Shown here piece by piece: positions 14,314 through 24,558 of a stretch of 33,401 bases of DNA (position 1 is its first letter; each line of letters starts with the position of its first letter). The DNA lies in contig JARLJB010000373.1 of the NCBI GenBank assembly GCA_031291415.1, positions 1-33,401 of the forward strand, read 5' to 3'. The DNA comes from Telmatospirillum sp. Lineage in GTDB: Bacteria > Pseudomonadota > Alphaproteobacteria > Rhodospirillales > Magnetospirillaceae. The notes beneath the pieces were generated by a model that saw only the letters and a program-made list of their open reading frames with translations, was not told the origin of the DNA and did no database searches. The translations under genes were made by a program, and so were the position numbers.

Positions 14314-15575
14314 AGTCGTTCCAGACGAGCGGCGTAAAATCCGTCCATACCACCTTTTTCCGAAAGATGGCAGGGCAGGCTGCGCAGATCGCCGTCGGCG
14401 GTGACCAACTCGGCCAATCCCTCGACGTCGTCGGCCGTGATCGGGCGGCGGCGAACCGGGGCGCCGGCCGCTAACAGGGCTTCGATCCGCGCCGGGCCTT
14501 CCTCGGGCTGCAGCGAACAGGTGCAATAGACCACCAGACCGCCCGGTGCCACCATGTCGATGGCGGCGGTCAGCAGACGGGTTTGCGTCGCCGTCAGTTT
14601 GGCGACGTCGTCGGGACGTTTCAGCCAGGCGGCATCCGGGTGGCGGCGAAACGTTCCCGTAGCCGAGCAGGGGGCGTCGAGCAGGACCGCGTCAAAAGGT
14701 TCCTGGGGGCGCCATAGGGCGGCGTCGGCTGTCACCACCTCGGCGGCAAGACCAAGACGCGAGAGATTGTGACGGAGCCGCTCCAGGCGGTTGGCCGACC
14801 GGTCGAGCGCCGTCACGGCGGCGCCGGCGGCGGCGAGTTGCGCGGTCTTGCCGCCAGGCGCCGCGCACAAATCGGCGATCCGCCGGCCAGCGACCGGGCC
14901 GAGCAGACGGACCGGCAGGGCGGCGGCGGCGTCCTGCACCCACCAGGCTCCCTGATCGAAACCGGGCAGGGCCGACACGGCGCCGCCCGTCGTCCGGCGT
15001 CTCAGCGTGCCCGTCGGCAGAATTTCGGCGGAAAGAGCGTCCGCCCAGCCGGCGGCATCGTCCTTGACGCTGATGTCGAGAGGCGCCTCGCAGAGATGGG
15101 CGAGGGCGATTTGCCGGCAGAGGACATCGCCATAGGCCGCGGTCCACGAGTCCCAAAGCCAGTCAGGTGTGTTGAGACGGGCGGCATCCTGCTCGGCCGC
15201 CCGCTGCTGGCCCTCGCGGGCCAGCCGGCGCAAAAGCGCGTTGACCAGCTTGACATGGGCCGTTTGACCAAGGATCCGGGCCAGGTCGACGGCAGTATCG
15301 ACGGCGGCATGCGCCGGTGTGTCGAGGAACAGCAATTGCGCCGTCCCCAGGCGCAGCACGTCCTGGACCTTGTGCGCCTTGGGTGGCAAGGGCGTCGCCA
15401 GGCATTGGCCGATCAGGGCGTCGATCTGGCCCAGGCGGCGGAGCGTTGTGGCGACCAGCAATCGGGCAAAGGCGCGGTCGCGCTCCTCCAGACCGGCGCC
15501 GGTGTCCTCCGGGCTCTGACGATGGCGCAAGATGGCATCCAGCGCGGCGAAAGCTTCGCTGCGGGCATCGCTCAT
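14310..15575 (-). CDS. rsmB: 16S rRNA (cytosine-C5) methyltransferase, RsmB-like
   Basis: A 421-residue protein. An N-terminal NusB-like all-helical RNA-binding domain (about 1-130; RAFARLLVATTLRRLGQIDALI, TAQLLFLDTPAHAAVDTAVDLA) is followed by a Rossmann methyltransferase with LCAAPGGKTAQLAA (SAM site, about 238-251). LLDAPCSATGTFRRHPDAAW and YCTCSLQPEEG hold the two cysteines of m5C methyltransferases, the TCS cysteine being the nucleophile. The family methylates C967 of 16S rRNA (E. coli numbering) before ribosome assembly. It is the first gene of the coupled minus-strand operon, sharing ATGA with gmhB. Linkage of an rRNA modifier to LPS core genes is unusual in function but clear in structure. 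Length is normal for the family. Confidence 0.92.
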   Translation of the reverse strand: MSDARSEAFAALDAILRHRQSPEDTGAGLEERDRAFARLLVATTLRRLGQIDALIGQCLATPLPPKAHKVQDVLRLGTAQLLFLDTPAHAAVDTAVDLARILGQTAHVKLVNALLRRLAREGQQRAAEQDAARLNTPDWLWDSWTAAYGDVLCRQIALAHLCEAPLDISVKDDAAGWADALSAEILPTGTLRRRTTGGAVSALPGFDQGAWWVQDAAAALPVRLLGPVAGRRIADLCAAPGGKTAQLAAAGAAVTALDRSANRLERLRHNLSRLGLAAEVVTADAALWRPQEPFDAVLLDAPCSATGTFRRHPDAAWLKRPDDVAKLTATQTRLLTAAIDMVAPGGLVVYCTCSLQPEEGPARIEALLAAGAPVRRRPITADDVEGLAELVTADGDLRSLPCHLSEKGGMDGFYAARLERL

Positions 15576-15641
15576 GATCGATAGACCGGTTGATCGGCCG
15601 TGATGATTTGTCGCACCATGGATCTTTCAGCAGGAGGCAGC

Positions 15642-15809
15642 ATGACCGAGACTCCGTCGCGCCAACCCGACCCGGCAGCCAAGCCGCTCAATCATCCGTC
15701 GAAGACTGTCGAACCGGTTCCGCCGGCCGTCGAATACGGCGGTCCGAAAGGACCCGAACCGACGCGCTACAACGACTGGGAAAAAGGGGGGCGCTGCGTC
15801 GATTTCTAA
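15642..15809 (+). CDS. DUF1674 protein (succinate dehydrogenase assembly factor 4-like)
   Basis: A 55-residue protein. The C terminus GGPKGPEPTRYNDWEKGGRCVDF is the diagnostic DUF1674/SDHAF4 motif. The mitochondrial homologue Sdh8/SDHAF4 binds the flavinylated SdhA subunit and protects it during complex II assembly, and a similar role is inferred here. The N-terminal half is proline-rich and poorly conserved. ATG 15642 is chosen because it follows an ideal AGGAGG (15632-15637) at 4 nt; the in-frame upstream start at 15600 lacks one. It lies alone between the divergent rsmB gene and the convergent GT2 gene. In alphaproteobacteria this gene commonly sits next to rsmB (from memory). Confidence 0.9.
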   Translation: MTETPSRQPDPAAKPLNHPSKTVEPVPPAVEYGGPKGPEPTRYNDWEKGGRCVDF

Positions 15810-15829
15810 AAGCCGATGACAGGCGGGGG

Positions 15830-16810
15830 TCATCGCTTGTCCTTGGCATCGTCGTTGCCGGCGTCGTCCTTCTTTTCCAGGCCGACGCGCTGGCGGACGA
15901 TGAACAACGGGCGGCCCTTCACCTCGTTGAACACCCGGCCGAGATAATGGCCGATGATACCCAGCGTGATCAATTGCACGCCGCCCAGGAACAGAACGGT
16001 GACCAGGGTCGATTCATAGCCCGGCACGTCGATACCGAAAACCAGCGTTTTGATCAGGCGGACGACGATATAGAGAAAGGCGAAACCGGAAATCACCGAA
16101 CCGACCAGCGCCCAGATGCGCAACGGATAATCCGAGAAAGCCACCAGTCCGTCGAAGGCGAAGGACAGCAGCTTCATCAAGCCCCATTTGCTTTCGCCGA
16201 AATGGCGTTCTTCCTGTTCGTAGGGGATGCCGACCTGACGGAAACCGACCCAGGCGAAGATGCCCTTCATGAAGCGGGTCCGCTCCGGCATGGCGTTGAT
16301 CACGTCGACGACCTTGCGGTCGAGCAGGCGGAAATCGCCGACTTCGCGCGGCAGCGGGACCTCGGACAGCTTGTCGAACAGCCAATAGAACGCCCTGGCG
16401 CGGATCCTGGCGCCGATGCTTTGTCCGGTCCGGTGTTGACGGACCGCATAGACCACGTCGAAGCCTTCGGCCCATTTGGCTAGAAGGTCGGGAATCAGCT
16501 CCGGCGGATGCTGCAAGTCGGCGTCCATCGGGATCACGGCGTCGCCCCGCGCGTGAGTGAGGCCGGCCGACAGGGCCGGTTCCTTGCCGAAATTGCGCGA
16601 CAGGTCGATGACCTTGATCCGCGCTTCGCGGCCATGCGCGGCCAACAACCGATCCAAGGTGTCGTCCCGGCTGCCGTCATTGACGCAGATGATCTCCCAG
16701 CCGAGGTCCAGTCCGTCGAGAATTGGCACCAGACGATCGAAGAAGCGCTCGACGTTGAGCGATTCATTGAAAAAGGGAACGACGATGGAAAGACGAGGGT
16801 TGCTTGGCAC
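15830..16810 (-). CDS. GT2 membrane glycosyltransferase, GtrB/ArnC/DPM-like
   Basis: A 326-residue protein. The cytoplasmic GT-A domain has LSIVVPFFNESLNVERFFDRL, VNDGSRDDT and the metal site PMDADLQHPPELIPDLL (about residues 93-109). Two C-terminal transmembrane helices follow at about 231-257 (RIWALVGSVISGFAFLYIVVRL) and 265-290 (TLVTVLFLGGVQLITLGIIGHYLG), with a basic tail. This is the layout of polyprenyl-phosphate sugar transferases (GtrB, ArnC, DPM1-like) that make undecaprenyl-phosphate-linked sugars for later transfer in the periplasm. No flippase (GtrA) gene is adjacent. It converges with the DUF1674 gene 20 bp away. The dispersed repeat B lies upstream. Confidence 0.9.
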   Translation of the reverse strand: MPSNPRLSIVVPFFNESLNVERFFDRLVPILDGLDLGWEIICVNDGSRDDTLDRLLAAHGREARIKVIDLSRNFGKEPALSAGLTHARGDAVIPMDADLQHPPELIPDLLAKWAEGFDVVYAVRQHRTGQSIGARIRARAFYWLFDKLSEVPLPREVGDFRLLDRKVVDVINAMPERTRFMKGIFAWVGFRQVGIPYEQEERHFGESKWGLMKLLSFAFDGLVAFSDYPLRIWALVGSVISGFAFLYIVVRLIKTLVFGIDVPGYESTLVTVLFLGGVQLITLGIIGHYLGRVFNEVKGRPLFIVRQRVGLEKKDDAGNDDAKDKR

Positions 16811-16917
16811 GACGATTGTTCACGGTTGCTGATGAGGATGACGCGGGAGTTTAGAGAACGGTCAGGCCGGTGGAAAGGACTTAAGGACGTGAAGCGATAT
16901 TATCGCGCCAGATCCTT

Positions 16918-16973
16918 GAGCCCGAGCGGCGCCTGAGCCCGCCGGAAGCGGAGCGGAGGCGTCGTATGAAACC
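16918..16973. repeat. Dispersed GC-rich repeat, copy B
   Basis: It shares GAGCCCGAGCGGCG, TGAGC, GGAGCGGAGGCGTCGTAT with copies A (178-235) and C (28794-28850). It lies downstream of the DUF1848 gene on the minus strand, with the hairpin 16974-17010 between them. GCGCCAGATCCTT flanks it on the left (about 16905-16917) and recurs in the hairpin arm on the right. Confidence 0.7.
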
Positions 16974-17010
16974 TAAGGATCTGGAGCGGTTGTTTCGCGC
17001 CAGATCCTTA
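16974..17010 (-). terminator. Hairpin downstream of the DUF1848 gene
   Basis: TAAGGATCTGG (16974-16984) and CCAGATCCTTA (17000-17010) form a perfect 11-bp stem with a 15-nt loop, 24 bp beyond the DUF1848 stop on the minus strand. No U-tract follows. The same arm sequence recurs at the far side of repeat B, so the hairpin may be part of the repeat itself. Confidence 0.5.
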
Positions 17011-17033
17011 TGCTTCAATTGGCAATATGTCCG

Positions 17034-17924
17034 TCATTTCCCGACGGCCGCGGGCGGCAACAGGAACTCTCCGTCCGGGTCGTGCCGGCGCAACCGGTCC
17101 TTGGCGCGGCTGCGCAGGTCGACGGCGTAGCAATAGACGCATCCCTGCGGGCAACTGTCGTAGGTGCCGATGTCACGGCTTTCGGCGCACAGGCAACCCG
17201 GTCTGTTGCCCTTGATTCGGGCGGCAATCGGTCGTCCGGCGAGATCGGACAGCCGCGCGGCGTCGATGCAGCGGGCGGCCGGCGTTTCTTCGGATACCAG
17301 ATCCGGCTGTGTGCATAGGGCCAGGCGCATGCCATGTTCGCCGGCGATGGCCGCGAGATCCGACAGCATTCGCCTTTTTTCGTCCCCCGGCGGATCTTGC
17401 CAGCCAAAAGCGAAGGTTTGCGCGGCGGCTGCCAGATTGCGGCCGGTCTTGCGATAGATCTGGGCAAAACTGACCACCACTTCGTCGACGGCGCCTTCCA
17501 ACCGGCAGGCCAAGCCGGCAAAGTTGGCGCGATGCCAGTCGGGTGGCGTCAGGTCGGAGTACAAGATCGGGTCATAGCGCCAGACGACGGCGCGACGGCC
17601 GAAATCGGACGCCAAACGGCGAATGACGGCGACCGACGTCTCGCCGTCGGGAACGCCGCTTTCGAGGGCGCGCGGATAACCGGTCACCGTGTATTGGACG
17701 ATAAAGGGCAGTCCGGCACGGTGGACGATATCGAGAGCCGGTCGGAACGGGGCGGCATTGCGCGTCCAAAACACATAGCCATCGACGTCGTCCCTAAGGG
17801 AGACGCGGGTCGGGGGGCCGCCATAGGGATTGCTCACCCGGCAAAAGCCCGCGGCGAACCGGTTCTGAAACCAGGTTCGGTAGAAAGCCGGAATGTCCGT
17901 GCGATAACTGGCCGAGATGATCAT
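17034..17924 (-). CDS. DUF1848 protein with C-terminal iron-sulfur motif
   Basis: A 296-residue protein. It starts MIISASYRTDIPAFY, the exact DUF1848 opening, and contains DGYVFWTRN, IVQYTVTGYPRALE and VVWRYDPILYS. The C terminus has the cysteine block CLCAESRDIGTYDSCPQGCVYCYA, with spacing like a radical-SAM or ferredoxin-type [4Fe-4S] ligand set. The family is of unknown function; a radical-type or DNA-repair-related role is only inference. ATG 17924 is preceded by AAGGA about 10 nt upstream. A longer frame to 18080 would enter the dnaK control region and lacks family similarity. It diverges from dnaK, with the CIRCE element between them. Confidence 0.9.
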   Translation of the reverse strand: MIISASYRTDIPAFYRTWFQNRFAAGFCRVSNPYGGPPTRVSLRDDVDGYVFWTRNAAPFRPALDIVHRAGLPFIVQYTVTGYPRALESGVPDGETSVAVIRRLASDFGRRAVVWRYDPILYSDLTPPDWHRANFAGLACRLEGAVDEVVVSFAQIYRKTGRNLAAAAQTFAFGWQDPPGDEKRRMLSDLAAIAGEHGMRLALCTQPDLVSEETPAARCIDAARLSDLAGRPIAARIKGNRPGCLCAESRDIGTYDSCPQGCVYCYAVDLRSRAKDRLRRHDPDGEFLLPPAAVGK

Positions 17925-18073
17925 GTCGTTCGCGTTCCTTGCGGGATCTTTGCCGGCCAGGCCAACCTTTTCCCGGCCTTTTTTATTATCGCTGTCGGGA
18001 TGCCCCGGCGTTTGCCGGATTGCGGCATCCGCCAGCAGGATGTCAAGCGCCACGGCGCAACATCGCATCGGAC

Positions 18074-18100
18074 TTGGCACTCATTGTCCTTGAGTGCTAG
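18074..18100 (+). promoter_or_regulatory. CIRCE operator (HrcA binding site)
   Basis: TTGGCACTC, nine bases, GAGTGCTAG matches the CIRCE consensus TTAGCACTC-N9-GAGTGCTAA at all but two outer positions, with the inverted repeat intact apart from its edges. It lies 182 bp upstream of dnaK and 150 bp upstream of the DUF1848 start. In alphaproteobacteria CIRCE is best known at groESL, so its presence here suggests HrcA control of dnaK, or less likely of DUF1848. Confidence 0.8.
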
Positions 18101-18131
18101 CATCCCGGCCGCCGCGGTTGCCGGGCAGACG

Positions 18132-18163
18132 GTTGCGTCCGTTTCGGGTGCGCCTTATATAAC
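18132..18163 (+). promoter_or_regulatory. Heat-shock (RpoH/sigma-32-type) promoter for dnaK
   Basis: GTTG (18132-18135), 18 bases, CTTATATAAC (18154-18163). The alphaproteobacterial heat-shock consensus is CTTG-N17/18-CYTATnTnnG, so there is one mismatch in each element. Predicted transcription would start near 18168, giving a leader of about 115 nt before the dnaK ATG. Confidence 0.6.
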
Positions 18164-18210
18164 CGCAATGTGATTGAGATCCGGAAATCCAAAGGGGTTT
18201 CCACTGGTGA

Positions 18211-18235
18211 CAACCGAAGGGGGTTCCCACGGTTG
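18211..18235 (+). promoter_or_regulatory. Hairpin and direct repeat in the dnaK leader
   Basis: CAACCG (18211-18216) pairs with CGGTTG (18230-18235). An imperfect direct repeat, AAAGGGGTTTCCACTGGT (18191-18208) and GAAGGGGGTTCCCACGGT (18216-18233), spans the leader. The position between the predicted promoter and the ATG makes a thermosensitive or regulatory RNA structure possible, but nothing proves it. Confidence 0.3.
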
Positions 18236-18281
18236 CTGCGAGCAGGACTGTGGGCACCAGCCGTATGAGAATGAGGAAGCA

Positions 18282-20216
<1,935 letters not shown>

Positions 20217-20241
20217 TCCTTATCCGTTCTTTGACAACATC

Positions 20242-20273
20242 CCACTCCGGACCACAAGGTCGGTCCGGAGTGG
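20242..20273 (+). terminator. Hairpin between dnaK and dnaJ
   Basis: CCACTCCGGACC (20242-20253) and GGTCCGGAGTGG (20262-20273) form a perfect 12-bp stem with an 8-nt loop. It starts 25 bp after the dnaK stop and ends 27 bp before dnaJ. No T-run follows, so it more likely lowers read-through or protects the dnaK mRNA 3' end, making dnaK more abundant than dnaJ. Confidence 0.7.
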
Positions 20274-20300
20274 TGGATCTTCGGGATCGATCGACCGCCA

Positions 20301-21434
20301 ATGAGTAAACGGGACTTTTACGAAATCCTGGGGGTGCCGAAGGATGCCGGCGCGGACGAGGTCAAGAAGGCCTACCGCAAGCTCGCCATGCAGTTCCACC
20401 CCGACCGCAATCCGGACGATCCTACCGCCGACGAGAAATTCCGCGAAGTCAACGAGGCTTACGACATCCTCAAGGACGAGCAGAAACGGTCGGCCTATGA
20501 CCGCTACGGCCACGCCGCCTTCGAGCAGGGCCGCGGAGGCGGTGGTCCGGGCGGCGACTTCCATTTCGCTGGTGGTTTTGCCGACATCTTCGACGAGATG
20601 TTCGGCGAATTCATGGGTGGCCGGCGCGGTGGCGGTGGTGCCATGCGTGGCGCTGACCTCCGCTACAACATGGATATCACCCTCGAAGAGGCCTATGCCG
20701 GCAAGTCGACGCAGATCAGGGTGCCGAGTTCGGTGGTTTGCGAGGACTGCAAGGGAACCGGCGGCGCCGGCGGCGCCCAACCGGTCGATTGCACGACCTG
20801 CCGGGGTCTCGGCAAGGTTCGCGCCACCCAGGGCTTTTTCACCATCGAACGCACCTGCCCGACCTGCCACGGCCATGGCAAGGTGATCAAGGATCCTTGT
20901 CGCAGTTGCGGCGGATCCGGACGGACGCAAAAGGAAAAGACCCTGCAGGTCAACGTGCCGCAGGGGGTCGAGGACGGAACGCGCATCCGTCTGGCCGGTG
21001 AAGGCGAGCCCGGCATGCGCGGTGCGCCGCCCGGCGATCTCTATATCTTTCTGTCCGTGCAGAGCCACCGGTTGTTTCTGCGCGAAGGGGCCAATATTCA
21101 TTGCCGTGTGCCATTGCCGATGGTTACCGCGGCGCTTGGTGGCGCTATCGAGGTCCCCTCGATCGACGGATCGCGGGTCAAGATTTCCATCCCAAGCGGC
21201 ACCCAGGCCGGGCATCAGTTTCGTCTGCGCGGCAAAGGGATGACCATTCTGCGCAGTCCGGCGCGCGGCGATATGTTCGTCGAGGTGCTGGTCGAAACGC
21301 CCGTCAATCTCAGCAAGCGCCAGGAAGAGCTGTTGCGCGAGTTCGACAAGGAAGGCGGCGGCAAGGAAACCAGTCCGGAATCGGCCGGCTTTTTCGCCAA
21401 GGTTCGCGAACTCTGGGAAGATCTCAAGGACTGA
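20301..21434 (+). CDS. dnaJ: Chaperone DnaJ (Hsp40)
   Basis: A 377-residue protein. The J domain (1-70) has [34 protein letters not shown] with the HPD triad. A Gly/Phe-rich linker follows (about 75-115), then the zinc-binding domain with four CxxCxGxG repeats ([32 protein letters not shown]). Two C-terminal substrate-binding beta domains complete it. It stimulates DnaK ATPase and delivers unfolded proteins. Length and order are those of type I DnaJ. It is co-directional with dnaK upstream and dapB 23 bp downstream, and probably shares the heat-shock transcript. Confidence 0.98.
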   Translation: MSKRDFYEILGVPKDAGADEVKKAYRKLAMQFHPDRNPDDPTADEKFREVNEAYDILKDEQKRSAYDRYGHAAFEQGRGGGGPGGDFHFAGGFADIFDEMFGEFMGGRRGGGGAMRGADLRYNMDITLEEAYAGKSTQIRVPSSVVCEDCKGTGGAGGAQPVDCTTCRGLGKVRATQGFFTIERTCPTCHGHGKVIKDPCRSCGGSGRTQKEKTLQVNVPQGVEDGTRIRLAGEGEPGMRGAPPGDLYIFLSVQSHRLFLREGANIHCRVPLPMVTAALGGAIEVPSIDGSRVKISIPSGTQAGHQFRLRGKGMTILRSPARGDMFVEVLVETPVNLSKRQEELLREFDKEGGGKETSPESAGFFAKVRELWEDLKD

Positions 21435-21457
21435 CCCGGGCAACGAGGGGAATGTAG

Positions 21458-22264
21458 ATGACCAAGATCGGAATCGTCGGTTGTGCCGGCCGCATGGGCA
21501 GGATGCTGGTGGCCGAGGTGCTCGACGCCGATGGATTGGTGCTGGCTGGCGGCACCGAGCGGCCGGGTGGTGAGGCCATTGGTCGCGATCTCGGCGGGCT
21601 GGTCGGTCGTGGCCCCCTTGACTTGACTGTCGGAGATGACGCCAAGGCGCTGTTCGCAGCCTCCGACGTGGTCATCGATTTCACGGCGCCGGCGGCTGTC
21701 GCCCAGCACGCCGGTCTGGCCGCCGAAAGCGGTACCGCCTATGTGGTGGGAACCACCGGTCTTGCCGCCGATCAGGAAGACGTCCTGCGTCGGGCGGCGA
21801 CGCGAACTGCTGTCGTCTGGGCGCCGAACATGAGCGTTGGCGTCAATCTATTGTTCTCGCTCGTCGAACAGGTGGCCGGCCGCCTTGATGCCGACGCCTT
21901 CGATATCGAAATTCTTGAGATGCATCATCGCAACAAGGTGGACGCTCCGTCCGGGACCGCTCTCGGCCTCGGCCAGGCGGCCGCCCGTGGTCGCGGCGTC
22001 GCCCTCGAAGACGTCTGGCAGAAGACCCGCGATGGCATCACCGGCGCTCGCAAGTCGGGGGATATCGGCTTTGCCACCCTACGCGGTGGCGATGTGGTGG
22101 GCGATCACACGGTGGTCTTCGCCGGCCTTGGCGAGCGGATCGAGATCACCCACAAGGCGGCGTCGCGGCAGATCTTCGCGCAAGGGGCGATCCGTGCCGC
22201 CCGCTGGGTCGCCGGCCGCGAGCCCGGACTTTACAGCATGAAGGATGTGCTCGGGCTGGCCTGA
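21458..22264 (+). CDS. dapB: 4-hydroxy-tetrahydrodipicolinate reductase
   Basis: A 268-residue enzyme of the diaminopimelate/lysine pathway that reduces hydroxy-tetrahydrodipicolinate with NAD(P)H. The N-terminal Rossmann motif is IGIVGCAGRMGRML (G8, G11, G14 region), and the central VVGTTGL and APNMSVGVNLL blocks are present. The catalytic EMHHRNKVDAPSGTALGLG segment gives H156/H157 and K160. Length is normal. It lies immediately after dnaJ, a gene order frequent in alphaproteobacteria, and is followed by a convergent lipoprotein gene 18 bp away. A GAGGGG sequence about 9 bases upstream of ATG 21458 serves as RBS. Confidence 0.97.
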   Translation: MTKIGIVGCAGRMGRMLVAEVLDADGLVLAGGTERPGGEAIGRDLGGLVGRGPLDLTVGDDAKALFAASDVVIDFTAPAAVAQHAGLAAESGTAYVVGTTGLAADQEDVLRRAATRTAVVWAPNMSVGVNLLFSLVEQVAGRLDADAFDIEILEMHHRNKVDAPSGTALGLGQAAARGRGVALEDVWQKTRDGITGARKSGDIGFATLRGGDVVGDHTVVFAGLGERIEITHKAASRQIFAQGAIRAARWVAGREPGLYSMKDVLGLA

Positions 22265-22282
22265 TCCGGATCGAAAAAGGCT

Positions 22283-22909
22283 CTATTTGTTGGCCAACGT
22301 CTTGGCGCCGGTCAGGACGCCGGCAATCACGCCGCCGGCGATCAGCATCGATCCATAGGGATATTCCTCGGCAAAAGACGGTTCCTGCGGGGCGTCCCGT
22401 TGATCCTTGCGCGTGTCCTGCACGTTGTAAAAGGCCCAAAGGCGGCGGGCCGCCTCGGTTTTGACCGGGTCGGGCCGGCCGCCTTGCGGTTCCTCGGCAA
22501 TGGTCTGAAAGCCAAGCACGGCCGCTCGAATCGGCAGCGCATTGGCAAACTCGACCTTGGCACGGAAGAATTCGGCACGGTTCTGGCAGGTTTTGTCGCT
22601 GGCGGCCTGACAAAGGGCGGCCAGTTCCTGCCAGGCGGCCGGATCGCCGGGCCAGGCGGCGATAGCCTCCAGGGCTTTGCTGCGGGCGTCGGCGGTCTGT
22701 CCGTCGCGTTCCGCATCCCGCGCAGCGCCGAGAGCCGCGGCGGCCCGCGTGCGGTCGAAACTGTCATCGGGCAATTGGGGAGCCGGGACGGCCGGCGGAG
22801 AGACATGGCGCCCCGCCGTCTGCGCGACCTTTGCCGGTGGGGCATCGGCGCAACCGGCCAGCAAAGCCAGGGCGCCGACGACGGCCATTATCCTTTTCCA
22901 AAGGGTCAA
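22283..22909 (-). CDS. Alanine-rich lipoprotein of unknown function
   Basis: A 208-residue protein if it starts at TTG 22909. That start gives a normal lipoprotein signal, MTLWKRIMAVVGALALLAGC, with basic residues and lipidated Cys20, and has GGAGG about 12 bases upstream. The ATG at 22888 would leave only MAVVGALALLAGC without a basic n-region. The mature part has Pro-rich then Ala-rich helical segments (DRTRAAAALGAARDAERDGQTADARSKALEAIAAWPGDPAAWQELAALCQAA), reminiscent of a tetratricopeptide-like hairpin pair. A C-terminal hydrophobic glycine-rich segment (GSMLIAGGVIAGVLTGAKTLA, about 185-204) could enter a membrane. No family was recognised. It converges with dapB and diverges from nth. 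Confidence 0.7.
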   Translation of the reverse strand: MTLWKRIMAVVGALALLAGCADAPPAKVAQTAGRHVSPPAVPAPQLPDDSFDRTRAAAALGAARDAERDGQTADARSKALEAIAAWPGDPAAWQELAALCQAASDKTCQNRAEFFRAKVEFANALPIRAAVLGFQTIAEEPQGGRPDPVKTEAARRLWAFYNVQDTRKDQRDAPQEPSFAEEYPYGSMLIAGGVIAGVLTGAKTLANK

Positions 22910-22978
22910 AACGGTCTTTCCTCCATGGATGACAAGCGGGATGCTACCATGAGGTTCCGTTCCGGAGGTAGCTGTCCA

Positions 22979-23614
22979 ATGAGTCCCGTTTCCATCGACC
23001 AGTTTTATGCCCGTCTGGCCGAGCGCAATCCCGAACCGAAGAGCGAACTCAAATATTCCAATCCCTACACCCTTCTGGTCGCCGTGGTGTTGTCCGCCCA
23101 GGCGACCGACGTCGGCGTGAACAAGGCGACGCGCGAGCTGTTCCGCCTTGTCGACACGCCCGAAAAGATGCTGGCGTTGGGCGAGGCGGGATTGAAGGAG
23201 CACATCAAGACCATAGGCCTGTTCAATACCAAGGCGAAGAACGTCATCGGCCTGTCGCGGTTGCTGATCGAGCGATTTTCCGGTGAGGTTCCGGCCGACC
23301 GCGAGGCATTGGAGACGCTTCCCGGAGTCGGACGAAAGACGGCCAATGTGGTGTTGAATGTGGCCTTCGATCACCCGACCATCGCGGTCGACACCCATAT
23401 TTTCCGAGTTGCCAACCGGACCGGGCTGGCCGTCGGGGCGACACCGGAGGCGGTCGAAAGGGAACTCGAACGGGTGACGCCGGATCGCTGGAAACGGCAT
23501 GCCCATCATTGGCTCATTCTTCACGGCCGCTATGTCTGCAAGGCAAGAAAGCCCGATTGCCTGGCTTGCCTGGTTGCCGATCTGTGCGCCTTTTCCGACA
23601 AGACGGGAGGCTGA
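22979..23614 (+). CDS. nth: Endonuclease III
   Basis: A 211-residue base-excision repair DNA glycosylase/AP lyase for oxidised pyrimidines. The helix-hairpin-helix motif LPGVGRKTANVVLNVAF holds the catalytic K120, and the VDTHIFRVANR segment gives the catalytic D138. The C-terminal [4Fe-4S] loop is C187-x6-C194-x2-C197-x5-C203. All key residues and the normal length are present. RBS GGAGGT lies 6-7 bases before ATG 22979. It diverges from the lipoprotein gene and converges with the IclR regulator 13 bp downstream. Confidence 0.97.
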   Translation: MSPVSIDQFYARLAERNPEPKSELKYSNPYTLLVAVVLSAQATDVGVNKATRELFRLVDTPEKMLALGEAGLKEHIKTIGLFNTKAKNVIGLSRLLIERFSGEVPADREALETLPGVGRKTANVVLNVAFDHPTIAVDTHIFRVANRTGLAVGATPEAVERELERVTPDRWKRHAHHWLILHGRYVCKARKPDCLACLVADLCAFSDKTGG

Positions 23615-23627
23615 GGCTGAACGGCGA

Positions 23628-24422
23628 TCAGTGAGCGCCGTTCTCGGGCCGATGGCCGATGGCATGCGAAATGTCGCGCGCCACGGCGCAGGTCCGCGCC
23701 GCCAGGTCCTCAAAACGGTCGACGTCAAGTTCGAGAACCGTGCCGACGACGCTGAGGGCGGCGATCACTTCTCCTTGCACATTGACCACCGGCGCGGCCA
23801 GGCAGCGGATGTTCTGGATATCCTCCTGATCGTCGACGGCCCAGCCGCGGGCCCTGACCTCCGCCAGATGCGCCTTGAACTCCCGAGGATCGGTCAGGGT
23901 GTTGGGGCACTTCCGGGTCCATTCGAGATGCTCTAGAATCTCATCGAGTTCGGCATCGGGCAACCAGGCCAGCAGGACCTTGCCCAGCGACGAACTATTG
24001 AGCGAAATCCGTTTGCCGACCCATGTGTTGATCATGATCTCGCGTTCGCATTCGACTTTGGCCAGATAAACGGCTTTCAGTCCCTCGCGCACGCCAAGAT
24101 GGCAGGTCAACTGCACGTCCCGGGCCAGCGTCCGCAGGAAGGGCATGGCCTCCCGGTCGATATGCCGTTGATTGGCGGCCAGCGCACCCAGTTCGAACAA
24201 CCGAAGGCCAAGGACATAGCCTCGGTCGGCCTGCATCTGGATGGCGCCCAGCCGGCACAAGGTCCCGATCAGAAGGTGGCAACTGCTTTTTGGAAGGCCG
24301 AGCCGCTGCTGGATGGCGGCAAAGCCAAGTCCCGGTTCGTTGGCGATCAGGTCAAGAATTCCGAAGCCTTTGACCAGGGCCGGAACTCCCGTTTTTTCGT
24401 CATCGACAAGGCTGCTTTTCAT
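23628..24422 (-). CDS. IclR family transcriptional regulator
   Basis: A 264-residue protein. The N-terminal winged helix-turn-helix (about 12-75: VKGFGILDLIANEPGLGFAAIQQRLGLPKSSCHLLIGTLCRLGAI) is followed by an effector domain of about 180 residues with LRTLARDVQLTCHLGV, SSSLGKVLLAWLPDAEL and a final IAALSVVGTVLELD block. It diverges from the aldolase-MFS-dehydratase operon and very likely regulates it through the palindrome at 24559-24578. IclR proteins commonly sense the sugar-acid substrate or product. ATG 24422 is chosen because homologues begin shortly before the HTH; an in-frame start at 24485 would add a Trp/Cys-containing extension without similarity. Confidence 0.92.
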   Translation of the reverse strand: MKSSLVDDEKTGVPALVKGFGILDLIANEPGLGFAAIQQRLGLPKSSCHLLIGTLCRLGAIQMQADRGYVLGLRLFELGALAANQRHIDREAMPFLRTLARDVQLTCHLGVREGLKAVYLAKVECEREIMINTWVGKRISLNSSSLGKVLLAWLPDAELDEILEHLEWTRKCPNTLTDPREFKAHLAEVRARGWAVDDQEDIQNIRCLAAPVVNVQGEVIAALSVVGTVLELDVDRFEDLAARTCAVARDISHAIGHRPENGAH

Positions 24423-24558
24423 CACACCAAACTTCGAGGGGCGGGACGGACCCACGCACCATAACAGAGCGACTCCGCCACGCAAGATCGAACGCCCGAG
24501 GCCGTGGTCTTGTCAGCATGACGGGATTAGTGCTACGATGTTCATCATGATGGACAGT

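Noticed and set aside
22910-23728. Long minus-strand N-terminal extension of the lipoprotein through nth
   Set aside because: It runs antisense to nth, whose catalytic and cluster residues are all intact. The lipoprotein signal begins at 22909.
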